From Streptomyces albus subsp. albus (GTDB lineage Bacteria > Actinomycetota > Actinomycetes > Streptomycetales > Streptomycetaceae): a DNA stretch of 64,000 nt. The first letter of the stretch is position 1; the number at the start of each line of letters is the position of its first letter. Below, piece by piece: positions 22,864-30,864 of this stretch. The notes beneath the pieces were generated by a model, which worked only from the letters and a program-made list of their open reading frames with translations, had not been told where the DNA came from and did no database searches. The stretch is from positions 1-64,000 of the forward strand of contig NZ_JODR01000010.1 in assembly GCF_000725885.1 (NCBI RefSeq). Reading direction: 5' to 3'. The position numbers and the translations under genes were made by a program.

Positions 22864-23987
22864 CCGAGGTCCCCTTCTTCGATCTGCGGGACATGCACGC
22901 GGCCACGGGAGTCCAGGCGGAGATCGACGCCGCCGTGCTGCGGGTCTCCCGCTCCGGCCGCTACCTCCTGGGGCCGGAACTGGAGGCGTTCGAGGCGGCC
23001 TTCGCGGCGTACTGCGACAACACGTACTGCGTGGCCACCGGCAGCGGCTTCGCCGCTCTGGAGCTGGGCCTGCGAGCCATGGGGATCGGCCCCGGCGACG
23101 AGGTGATCGTGCCCGCGCACACCTTCGTCGCCTGCTGGCTCGCCGTCTCCGCGACGGGTGCGCGGCCGGTTCCCGTGGAGCCCGCCGAAGGCTCCTTCCT
23201 GCTCGATCCCGAACTGCTGGAGGCGGCCGTCACCTCGCGCACCCGCGCGGTGATGCCGGTGCACCTGTACGGTCATCCGGCCGACCTGGACCCGATCGCC
23301 GAGGTGGCCGAACGGCACGGTCTCGCGGTCCTGGAGGACGCGGCACAGGCGCACGGCGCCGCCTACCGGGGGCGCCGGGTGGGCTCCGGGCACGCCGTGG
23401 CGTTCAGCTTCTACCCGGGCAAGAACCTGGGCGCGCTGGGCGACGGCGGCGCCCTCGTCACCGACGACCCCGGACTCGCCGACCGGCTGCGCCTGCTGCG
23501 CAACTACGGCTCCCGGCGGAAGTACGAGCACGAGCGGCGCGGCACCAACTCCCGCCTGCCCGAGATCCAGTCCGCCGTCCTTGCCGTGAAGCTGCCCCAT
23601 CTGGACGGCTGGAACGACCGTCGCCGCGCCGTCGCACAGCGCTACACCGAGGCGTTCGCCCCACTGCCCGGCCTCACCGTCCCCGAGGTGGCCCCCTGGG
23701 CGACACCCGTCTGGCACCAGTACGTGCTGCGCACCCCGCACCGCGAGGCACTGCGCGAGCGGCTGGCCGAGGCGGGCGTGGGCACCCTGATCCACTATCC
23801 CGTGGCCTGCCACCGGACCCCCGCCTACGCGGCGGACCGTCTCACGCCGAGCACCGGCCTGCCCAGGACCGAACGGCTGGCCGACGAGGTACTGAGCCTC
23901 CCCATCGGCCCGCACCTGACCGACGCGGCGGTCGAACTGGTCATATCCGCGGTCCGCACCGCCGCACTGCACCTCCACGACGGGTGA
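22860..23987 (+). CDS. DesV/TylB/FdtB-like NDP-3-keto-6-deoxyhexose 3-aminotransferase, 375 aa
   Basis: A PLP-dependent aminotransferase that installs the 3-amino group on the sugar made by the upstream isomerase, to which it is translationally coupled. It opens with VPFFDLRDMHA and SGRYLLGPELEAFE, as in DesV, TylB and FdtB. PLP contacts include EDAAQAHGA and the Schiff-base Lys in FSFYPGKNLGALGDGG. RNYGSRRKYEHERRGTNSRL is highly conserved in 3-aminotransferases. Length fits the family. The pair would give TDP-3-amino-3,6-dideoxyhexose. An N-methyltransferase, as in mycaminose or ravidosamine pathways, is not in the window. Last gene of the sugar operon; 248 bp of apparently non-coding DNA follow. 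Confidence 0.93.
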   Translation: MTEVPFFDLRDMHAATGVQAEIDAAVLRVSRSGRYLLGPELEAFEAAFAAYCDNTYCVATGSGFAALELGLRAMGIGPGDEVIVPAHTFVACWLAVSATGARPVPVEPAEGSFLLDPELLEAAVTSRTRAVMPVHLYGHPADLDPIAEVAERHGLAVLEDAAQAHGAAYRGRRVGSGHAVAFSFYPGKNLGALGDGGALVTDDPGLADRLRLLRNYGSRRKYEHERRGTNSRLPEIQSAVLAVKLPHLDGWNDRRRAVAQRYTEAFAPLPGLTVPEVAPWATPVWHQYVLRTPHREALRERLAEAGVGTLIHYPVACHRTPAYAADRLTPSTGLPRTERLADEVLSLPIGPHLTDAAVELVISAVRTAALHLHDG

Positions 23988-24235
23988 CAACCAGCACAAT
24001 TGCCGCCGCTGGGCCTGCGCATGAAGGCAGCCGCCCTGCACCGTCGACGGGAGTCAGGCAGATCCGCCGTGGAGTTGGCGCGGGTACGCCGGATCCCTCC
24101 GAGCGCCGGTCGGCCGGGGCCTGCGGGAGCGGGGCTGTCCGCATGCCGGGACGGTCCCGGTGTCAGGAATGGCGCTGCGGGGACGCCGGGTTACCCCGTG
24201 CGCAGAGCAAGCGTGCGGGGAGAGGAAACGCATCG

Positions 24236-25567
24236 ATGACGCAGTCGACGGAGCAGTCGCGGAAGGCGGCCGGAGGGCCAAAGCCGGGGCGGCCGGGCCC
24301 GGAGGGGGAACGGCCCAGGCGGACGGGCCGGCAGTTGCTGGCGGCCTCCGTCGGCAACGGCGTCGAGTGGTACGACTGGTTCGCGTACTCGTTCCTCGCC
24401 ACCTACATCGCGGACGAGATCTTCCCCAAGGGGACAGGGAATTCGCTGGTCCCGCTGCTGTCCACCTTCGCCGTCTTCGCGGTCGGCTTCTTCATGCGCC
24501 CGGTGGGCGGGCTGCTGCTGGGGGCGGTCGCCGACCGGGCCGGACGGCGGGCCGCGCTGACACTGACCATTCTGCTCATGGGCGGCAGCAGCCTGCTGGT
24601 CGCACTCACTCCGACCTATGCGCTCGCCGGGGTGTTCGGCCCGGTGGTGCTGGTGGTCGCACGGCTCGTGCAGGGGCTGTCCGTGGGCGGGGAGTTCGCC
24701 GCCTCCACGACCTTCCTGGTGGAATCGGCGGGCCCCGGCCGGCGCGGGCTGTTCTCCAGCTTCCAGTACGTGTCCACGACGGCGGGCCAGCTGGTCGCCT
24801 CCGGGGTCGCCGCCACGTTCGTCTCCACGCTGGACGACGGGCAGATGCACCAGTGGGGCTGGCGGGCTCCGTTCGTTATCGGGGCGCTGCTGAGCCTGGC
24901 CGGTTTCTGGGTACGGCGCGGAGCGGAGGAGACCCGCAGCGAGAAACACACCGACGGGCCGCGTCCCGGGCTGTTCGACGCGCTGCGCAGCCACCCGCGC
25001 GAGTCCCTGCTCATCGTCGGGATCACGGCGGGCGGGACGATCGCCTACTACGTGTGGACCTCGTACCTGCCGACCTACGCGCAGGTCAACGCCGGTTTCG
25101 ACAAGGGCGACGCGCTCGTGGTCGGCACGATCTCGCTGGTGTTCTTCATGCTGCTCCAGCCGCTGGGCGGGATGCTGTCCGACCGGGTGGGCCGCAAACC
25201 GCTGCTGCTGGGCTTCGCGGTCGGGTTCGCCGTGCTGTGCGTGCCGCTGCTGCGCGCGGTCAGCGACTCGTTCGTCTCGCTCTTGCTGGTGCAGTGCGCC
25301 GGCATGGTGCTGCTCACCGGCTACACGGCGATCGCGGCGGCGGTGAACGCCGAGATCTTCCCGGCCCGCGTCCGCGCCGCGGGCATCGGCTTCCCGTACT
25401 CGCTGGCCGTGGCCCTCTTCGGCGGGACCGCGCCCTACGTCGGCACGCTCTTCGAGGAACTGAGGATGCCGGACGCCTTCCCCTGGTACGTGGCCGTGCT
25501 GTGCCTGCTGTCCGCCCTGGTCTACCTGCGGCTGCCGGAGCGCGCCAAGGAGGAGCTGGAGCGGTGA
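24236..25567 (+). CDS. MHS-family (metabolite:H+ symporter) major facilitator transporter, 443 aa
   Basis: An inner-membrane proton-coupled importer of the ProP/KgtP/ShiA class. The family start ASVGNGVEWYDWFAYSF, the MFS loop DRAGRRAALT, the second repeat DRVGRKPLLLG, and GLSVGGEFAASTTFL with the conserved GGE are all present, with about twelve hydrophobic segments. ATG 24236 follows GAGAGGA and gives a short Lys/Pro-rich cytoplasmic N-terminus. Substrates of this class are carboxylates, betaines or osmolytes; which one cannot be told. It lies 248 bp downstream of the sugar operon on the same strand but is probably outside the polyketide cluster. Confidence 0.9.
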   Translation: MTQSTEQSRKAAGGPKPGRPGPEGERPRRTGRQLLAASVGNGVEWYDWFAYSFLATYIADEIFPKGTGNSLVPLLSTFAVFAVGFFMRPVGGLLLGAVADRAGRRAALTLTILLMGGSSLLVALTPTYALAGVFGPVVLVVARLVQGLSVGGEFAASTTFLVESAGPGRRGLFSSFQYVSTTAGQLVASGVAATFVSTLDDGQMHQWGWRAPFVIGALLSLAGFWVRRGAEETRSEKHTDGPRPGLFDALRSHPRESLLIVGITAGGTIAYYVWTSYLPTYAQVNAGFDKGDALVVGTISLVFFMLLQPLGGMLSDRVGRKPLLLGFAVGFAVLCVPLLRAVSDSFVSLLLVQCAGMVLLTGYTAIAAAVNAEIFPARVRAAGIGFPYSLAVALFGGTAPYVGTLFEELRMPDAFPWYVAVLCLLSALVYLRLPERAKEELER

Positions 25568-25893
25568 GCGTCGGGCGGAGGGCCCATCGGCGGGCCGTCC
25601 GGGCCTGACCGGCGTGAAGGGGCTGGCGTGGAGGGGCCGGCGTGGAGGGGATCCGCCTGTCGCCGCGTGACCCGTGACGTGTGCGCACAGCGTCGTGCAC
25701 CGGTGCCGACCCGGTCATCCGTACCCGGCGTACGTCACCGGCGCCCCGGCGCACCCCCCGCCTGCCGCGCCGGTCACAGCGGGAGCACGGCCGGTGACAG
25801 CGGGAGCACGGCCGGTGACAGCCGCAGTCATCAGCGCGACCGGACGGCGCTGCGGCGGTCAGTGGGCCCGGGGGTGCGGCGGACGGGCGGGCG
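25568..25893. repeat. Non-coding gap between convergent genes with a 21-bp tandem repeat
   Basis: No supportable gene lies in these 326 bp. Two perfect copies of a 21-bp unit beginning ACAGCGGGAGCACGG lie at 25776-25796 and 25797-25817, with a degraded third start after them. The region separates the transporter from the convergent PAP2 gene and must contain transcription ends, though no clean stem-loop was found. Confidence 0.7.
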
Positions 25894-26580
25894 TCACGTG
25901 CCGGTGCGGGTGCGGGAAGCTCCGGTGCGGGTGCGGCGGTGCCGGCCGGGCCGCTGGAGCGCGTCCAGGCGGGTGCGGACGGGCGGCAGGCTCAGCAGCC
26001 CGGCGGTCATCAGGCCGGCGCTGGCGGCGGCGAGCGCCCCGGCGATGACGTCGGGCAGGTAGTGCACGCCCAGATAGATGCGGGCGAAGCCGGTACCCGC
26101 CGCGAAGACCGCCCCCAAGACCAGGACGAGCGGTCGCCATCGGCGCCCGGCCAGGAAGAACGCGGTCATGGCCACAGCGGTGGCGATGGCGGTGTGGCCG
26201 CTGGGGAAGCTGTGGGGATTGTCCGGGGGAATCAGCCACAGCCGCTTCGGGGGCCGGTGCTCGTGAATGCTGAGCTTGGCGGCGAAGGTGACGGCCATGG
26301 CCCCGCCGAGCAGGAGCAGTGTGCGCACGGCCTGCTGATAGCGGCGTACCAGCCACAGCAGGACGGGGATCAGCAGGGCCAGGGCCACACCGACCGTCGA
26401 GGAGGCTGCTGCCGTCGCCGCCTTGGCCAGAACGGTCAGGCCACCGTTGCGGATACCTGCCACGTCCTCGTTCAGCGCCACGTCCGCCCGGGTGACCTGC
26501 GGGGTCTTGGCGGCGAGCCCGACAGCGGCCAGCACTGCCATCAGCAGCAGGGACCCCAAGATTTTCCGGTAGCCAGACAC
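25894..26580 (-). CDS. PAP2-superfamily membrane phosphatase, 228 aa
   Basis: A membrane phosphatase of the phosphatidic acid phosphatase type 2 / undecaprenyl-diphosphatase-like family. Its catalytic signature is complete: motif 1 KLSIHEHRPP (K-x6-RP), motif 2 PSGHT and motif 3 ARIYLGVHYLPD (R-x5-H-x3-D, with Ala where Ser is usual). About five to six hydrophobic segments are present, the first being an N-terminal anchor. GTG 26580 was chosen because GAAGGA lies 6 nt upstream; an ATG 18 codons earlier lacks this. The C-terminus is an Arg/Thr/Gly repeat (RTRTGASRTRTGT). The substrate, a lipid phosphate or isoprenyl diphosphate, is not determined. Confidence 0.9.
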   Translation of the reverse strand: MSGYRKILGSLLLMAVLAAVGLAAKTPQVTRADVALNEDVAGIRNGGLTVLAKAATAAASSTVGVALALLIPVLLWLVRRYQQAVRTLLLLGGAMAVTFAAKLSIHEHRPPKRLWLIPPDNPHSFPSGHTAIATAVAMTAFFLAGRRWRPLVLVLGAVFAAGTGFARIYLGVHYLPDVIAGALAAASAGLMTAGLLSLPPVRTRLDALQRPGRHRRTRTGASRTRTGT

Positions 26581-26810
26581 GCTCCGTCCTTCCACCAGCC
26601 GCGGAGAGTTCACCACGCGGCAATGACGGCACACGATATCGACTACCGGACCGGATGCGTTCTCCGGCCCTGGGGGTGCCGGCGGGCAGCGGTGGACTCA
26701 GCTCCCCACCGAGCCCGGGACCGGCCCGTACGGGCCCCGAACCCCGGGCCGACGCGCCGCCCTCGGCCGGTCCCCGCGTGCTCCCTCACCCGGCGGGCGG
26801 GCAGCGTCCC

Positions 26811-27545
26811 CTACGCGTCCCCGTCCGTCTCGGGGCGGCTCTCGATCTCCTGCAACGTGATGTGCAGGTGGTGCTCCATCGCCGCGACCGCTTGCGCCGG
26901 ATCACCGGTCAACACGGCGTCGAGCAATTCCTCGTGCTCCGTTGCGGAGTGGGCGGGATCGGCCCCGGTCGCCAGGTACCGCCGGTGGCTCTCCTCCCGG
27001 CTTTCGGCGAGTGAGCGCTCCAGGGCGTCCAGGATCTGCGACAGGCTGGTGTTGCCCGCGGCGGCCACCAGCGCCTGGTGGAAGGCGACGTCCGTGCGTA
27101 TTCGGGTGGGCATGTCGAGCGGGTCGGCGCGCTGCTCGGCGATCGCCTCGCGGGCTCGGGCGATGTGCGGCCGGGTCTGCGGTTCCTCCGGGCCCGCGAT
27201 GCGCTGCGCGGCGAGCCGGGCTGCGTGCACCTCGAGCGCCTTGCGGATCTCGGTGAACTCCATGAGGGCACGCTTGTCACGCAGGACCGCGAACGCGACG
27301 AACTTCTCCACCGGCAAGGCGTTCGGTGAGGCGACGACGGCCGGCTTGCCCTGGCGCCGCTGCACCAGGCCGCGCGCCTCAAGGGTCTTCATCGCCTCCC
27401 TGAGCACCACCCGGCTCACCCCGAACCGTGCCGCGAGCTCACCCTCGGGAGGAAGTTGACTCCCCGGCTCGACGTCCGGGCCCACGCACAGTTCCTCGAT
27501 GAACTCCGCGACCTGTGTGGTCAGCGACCGTGGCTGGGCGCGCAT
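26811..27545 (-). CDS. FadR-subfamily GntR transcriptional regulator, 244 aa
   Basis: A DNA-binding repressor, probably ligand-responsive. The N-terminal winged helix covers about residues 8-75 (PEGELAARFGVSRVVLREAMKTLEARGLV is the recognition region). The C-terminal FCD domain keeps its metal-ligand pattern: Asp and His in DVAFHQALVAAAGN and His residues in ATEHEELL and AMEHHLHI. ATG 27545 has AGGA 8 nt upstream; the frame is open further upstream but without a comparable start. It is divergent from the Cys/Met lyase and transporter genes, so the natural inference is that it controls that operon and itself through the shared intergenic region. Confidence 0.9.
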   Translation of the reverse strand: MRAQPRSLTTQVAEFIEELCVGPDVEPGSQLPPEGELAARFGVSRVVLREAMKTLEARGLVQRRQGKPAVVASPNALPVEKFVAFAVLRDKRALMEFTEIRKALEVHAARLAAQRIAGPEEPQTRPHIARAREAIAEQRADPLDMPTRIRTDVAFHQALVAAAGNTSLSQILDALERSLAESREESHRRYLATGADPAHSATEHEELLDAVLTGDPAQAVAAMEHHLHITLQEIESRPETDGDA

Positions 27546-27854
27546 CGCACTGCGTCCTGCCGGCTGCCGTGCGGACTCCCCCTCCGCCGTGTCCCTCAAT
27601 GCGCTCGCCCCTCGATCGAATTCGGCCTGCGCATCTGATCCTACTGAGCAGCGGCCTGCCGAGCCGCCGGCCCTGCCGGGCGGCCTGCGCGGCCCGGTGC
27701 GGTGCCGGACCGGTACCGGTCGTATGCGCTCGGCCGCACACGTTCGCCGGAAAGTGTTGACCACGTAGCAGCTTATATTACAAGCTACGTCCGTTCGGCG
27801 GCTCACTCGACGACCCGCCGACGTCCGCACGCAAGGCCGCGACGAGGGGCGCAA
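27546..27854. promoter_or_regulatory. Divergent control region with an operator-like palindrome at 27763-27790
   Basis: An imperfect dyad with arms ACGTAGC...GCTACGT spans 27763-27790 around an A/T-rich centre (CTTATATTACAAG). Read on the minus strand its centre, TTGTAATATAA at 27783-27773, fits the FadR-class GntR consensus TNGTNNNACNA except for one base. A TTGACC at 27757-27762 directly abuts the dyad and could be a -35 element for the lyase operon. The site is 65 bp upstream of the lyase GTG, a suitable place for repression. No gene is supported in the 309 bp. Confidence 0.6.
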
Positions 27855-29009
27855 GTGAACAGCACCGACCAGCAGATATGTATGAGCGCCTGGGACGGCC
27901 CGGGCGCCGGACCCGGTGCCGTGGCGCCGCCCGTCTACCAGACGAGCCTTTTCGCCAAGCCGTCCTTCGAGGAGTTCGTACGGCAGCAGGCCGCCGAACA
28001 CGAGAACTTCGTCTACAGCCGGGGCACCAACCCGACGGTCGCCTTCCTGGAGGAGCGTCTCGCGCTGCTCGAGGGCGGCGAGGCCGCGAAGTGCTTCGCC
28101 TCCGGCATGGGTGCCATCGGCGCGGTCCTCGCCGGGCTGCTGCGCGGCGGCGACCACGTGCTCTTCGTCAACACCGTCTACGGCCCGACGATCGAGCTCG
28201 CGCAGCACCTGGAGCGCTTCGGGGTCGAGCACACCGTCCTCGCCGACCCCACCACCGGCATCGAGGAGCACATCCGCCACAACACGGCACTCATCTATGT
28301 CGAGAGCCCGGGCACCATGCTGATGAAGGTCGTGGACGTACCGGCGCTGACCGCGGTCGCCCGGCGTCACGGCATCCGCACGGTGATGGACAACACCTGG
28401 TCCACACCGCTCTTCCAGAAGCCTCTCGCGGCGGGCGTGGACCTCGTCGTCCATTCCCTGACCAAGTACATCGGCGGGCACAGCGATGTCATCGGCGGCG
28501 CGGTGATCGGCTCCCGGGACACGATCCGCGAGCTCTTCTACCAGGGCCACCAGCTGTTCGGCGCCGTCATGTCCGCCATGGAGGCGTCCCTCGTACTGCG
28601 CGGGCTGCGGACCCTCCCGGTGCGCATGGAGCAGCACCAGCGCAACGCGCTCACCGTCATCGACCATCTGCGCGCGCATCCCGAGGTCACCGCCGTCCAC
28701 CACCCGTACGCCGACCACGGCCCGGACGAGGTTGTGATCACCTCCCAGTTCAGCGGCTTCTCCGGGCTCCTCAGCTTCGAGCTGCGGGAGGGCACCTTCG
28801 CGCGGGTGTCCCGGTTCATCGACGCCCTGCGCCTCTTCCGGATCGGCCCGAGCTGGGGCGGCTACGAGAGCCTCGTGACCTCGCCCATGCGCTCCACCGA
28901 CGACCCCGCCCGGGGGCTCGGCGGCCTGATCCGGCTCTCCGTGGGGCTGGAGGGCGCGCAGAGCCAGATCGAGGACCTCGACCGGGCTTTCGCGTCACTC
29001 GCCCGCTGA
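27855..29009 (+). CDS. Cys/Met-metabolism PLP-dependent enzyme (methionine gamma-lyase / cystathionine lyase type), 384 aa
   Basis: A cytoplasmic fold-type I PLP enzyme acting on sulfur amino acids. Family landmarks in order: PPVYQTSLFA, YSRGTNPTVAFLEERLALLEGGE, FASGMGAIGAVL, the cofactor-binding YVESPGTMLMKVVD, VMDNTWSTPLFQKPL and the Schiff-base Lys in HSLTKYIGGHSDVIGG. Which reaction it performs (methionine gamma-elimination, cystathionine cleavage or homocysteine synthesis) cannot be decided by eye. GTG 27855 is preceded by GAGGGG at 5 nt. It shares an operon with an NhaC-type transporter that starts 42 bp after its stop. Confidence 0.88.
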   Translation: MNSTDQQICMSAWDGPGAGPGAVAPPVYQTSLFAKPSFEEFVRQQAAEHENFVYSRGTNPTVAFLEERLALLEGGEAAKCFASGMGAIGAVLAGLLRGGDHVLFVNTVYGPTIELAQHLERFGVEHTVLADPTTGIEEHIRHNTALIYVESPGTMLMKVVDVPALTAVARRHGIRTVMDNTWSTPLFQKPLAAGVDLVVHSLTKYIGGHSDVIGGAVIGSRDTIRELFYQGHQLFGAVMSAMEASLVLRGLRTLPVRMEQHQRNALTVIDHLRAHPEVTAVHHPYADHGPDEVVITSQFSGFSGLLSFELREGTFARVSRFIDALRLFRIGPSWGGYESLVTSPMRSTDDPARGLGGLIRLSVGLEGAQSQIEDLDRAFASLAR

Positions 29010-29051
29010 GGGCTGTCCCACGCCACCACTGCTCTTGCCCGAGAGGAAACA

Positions 29052-30527
29052 ATGGAGTTTCAGCAGGACACGGCGTCCGCCGAGCAGGCCGAGAAACGTG
29101 TACGCCCCCAGCCGCGGCTCGCCGTGGCGCTCATCCCGGTGGTCATCACCCTGGCGGTCTTCGTCGTCGGTATCGGGATCCTGGAGTTCCCCGCGGAGCT
29201 GATGCTCATCTTCGCGGCCATCGTCTTCACCGTCTTCGCCGCTCTCCACGGCGTCGGCCTCGACCAGGTCCTCACCGACATGGGCGAGAAGATCAAGCGA
29301 GCCCTGCCGGGCATCCTCATCCTGCTGAGCATCGGGATGCTGATCGGCACGTGGATGATCGCGGGCACCGTCCCGCTCATGGTCAACTACGGGCTCGACC
29401 TGATCAACCCGTCGTACCTCTACGTCCTGTCCTTCGTCGTCACCGCCATCGTCGCCACGTTCACAGGCACGTCCTGGGGCGCGGCCGGCACGATCGGCGT
29501 CGCACTGATCAGCGTCGCCGCCACGATGGACATCTCACTGGCGATCACCGCCGGTGCCGTGGTCTCGGGCGCGTACTTCGGCGACAAGCTCTCGCCGCTC
29601 TCCGACACCACGAACATCAGCTCCCTGGCGGCCGGCGCCAACATCTACGAGCACATCCGCCACATGCTCTACACGGCGGTGCCGTCCTCTCTGGTCGCGA
29701 TCGCGGTCTTCCTGCTCGCCGGACTGTCGATCGACGCGGGATCGGTCGACCTCGACGTCATCGACCGCACCGTCGCCGAGCTGCACGACCATTTCGTCCT
29801 CAACCCCGTGCTGCTCCTGCCGCCCGCGGTGGTCCTCATCGGCTCGGTCATGCGCAAGCCGCCGCTGATCGTGCTCTTCCTGTCCTCGATGACCGCCGTC
29901 GTACTCGCCGTGCTCGTCCAGGGCTTCAGCATCGCCGACACATTCGACGCCGCCGTCTCCGGCTTCACCACCGAGATGCTGCCCGGCCATGTCTCCGCGC
30001 CGGTCACCGAACTGCTCAACCGCGGCGGCCTGACCTCGATGTACAGCTCGGCGTTCTTCGTCTTCTGCGCGTTCTTCTTCGCCGCGGCGCTGGAGAACTC
30101 CGGTGTACTCCGCCTTCTGCTGAGCAAGCTGATCGACAAGCTGCGCTCCACCGGCAGCCTGGTGACGGCCACGCTGCTCTCCGGCTTCACCGTCATCAAC
30201 GGCACCTCGAACGCCCTTGTCACCTTCTTCCTCATCAACGATCTCTACGGCGAGGCGTACAAGAAGCGGAACCTGCACCCGACCAACCTCTCGCGGAGCA
30301 TGGAGGATTCGGTCACCATCACCGAGGTGCTGATGCCCTGGACCGTCTCCGGCGCCTTCTTCGCGACGACGCTGGGCGTGGCCAACTTCGACTTCCTGCC
30401 GTGGGCCGTCTTCTGCTGGAGCGGCATCGTCTTCTCCGCACTGCTGGCCTGGCTCTCGCCCCTCACCCGCGACTTCGGCATCCGCCGGCTCACGCCGCAG
30501 GCCGAAAGGGAGCCGGCGAAAGCCTGA
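29052..30527 (+). CDS. NhaC-family Na+/H+ antiporter-like transporter, 491 aa
   Basis: An integral membrane transporter with about eleven hydrophobic segments after a charged N-terminus. Family signatures include GTWMIAGTVPLMVNYGLDLINP, TFTGTSWGAAGTIGVAL and GAYFGDKLSPLSDTTNIS, the last being the conserved NhaC ion-site region. ATG 29052 is preceded by GAGAGGA. Some NhaC-superfamily proteins move organic acids or amino acids; MetT-type members are methionine transporters. The upstream sulfur-amino-acid lyase therefore makes uptake or exchange of methionine or a related amino acid at least as plausible as simple sodium export. That is inference from context. Confidence 0.9.
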   Translation: MEFQQDTASAEQAEKRVRPQPRLAVALIPVVITLAVFVVGIGILEFPAELMLIFAAIVFTVFAALHGVGLDQVLTDMGEKIKRALPGILILLSIGMLIGTWMIAGTVPLMVNYGLDLINPSYLYVLSFVVTAIVATFTGTSWGAAGTIGVALISVAATMDISLAITAGAVVSGAYFGDKLSPLSDTTNISSLAAGANIYEHIRHMLYTAVPSSLVAIAVFLLAGLSIDAGSVDLDVIDRTVAELHDHFVLNPVLLLPPAVVLIGSVMRKPPLIVLFLSSMTAVVLAVLVQGFSIADTFDAAVSGFTTEMLPGHVSAPVTELLNRGGLTSMYSSAFFVFCAFFFAAALENSGVLRLLLSKLIDKLRSTGSLVTATLLSGFTVINGTSNALVTFFLINDLYGEAYKKRNLHPTNLSRSMEDSVTITEVLMPWTVSGAFFATTLGVANFDFLPWAVFCWSGIVFSALLAWLSPLTRDFGIRRLTPQAEREPAKA

Positions 30528-30721
30528 CAGACACCAAGTTCGTGCCCCAATGGCCGACTTGGCGGCTCGACACCATTGAAAGCATCACCACCGGCCGCAG
30601 CGGGGCATCTTGTCCCGCACCCCATCGGGAGCGCGCCCGTCAGCACGGCAGGAGGCCCAGGGGCGAGCGATTGTCAGCCCTCATCGACGATGTGAACCCC
30701 GAGCTACCCGAAGAGCACCGA

Positions 30722-30760
30722 AGGCCCGCTTCCCCCGGCCCAGATCCGGGGGAAGCGGGC
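30722..30760. terminator. Strong bidirectional stem-loop terminator
   Basis: A perfect 16-bp stem (30722-30737 pairs with 30745-30760; arms begin GGCCCGCTTCCCC) with a 7-nt loop, followed by a short GCTTCTCG tract. It lies between the NhaC gene and the convergent kinase gene and probably ends transcription from both. The rest of the 337-bp gap (30528-30864) shows no supportable gene. Confidence 0.8.
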
Positions 30761-30864
30761 CGCTTCTCGTACATCGGCACCTCCGGCCTGGCAAAGTCCG
30801 CCCTCCAAGGCGAAGAGGAAGCCGCGCCCGCCGTTCGTCGGCGGCAGAGCGGGCTACTCGGGTC

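Noticed and set aside
24236..25567. MHS transporter as the polyketide exporter
   Set aside because: The family imports small metabolites, it is separated from the sugar operon by 248 bp, and a DrrAB-type exporter is already in the cluster.
29535..30278. Minus-strand open frame overlapping the NhaC gene
   Set aside because: The NhaC protein on the plus strand has clear family motifs throughout, whereas the opposite frame is a charged low-complexity translation.
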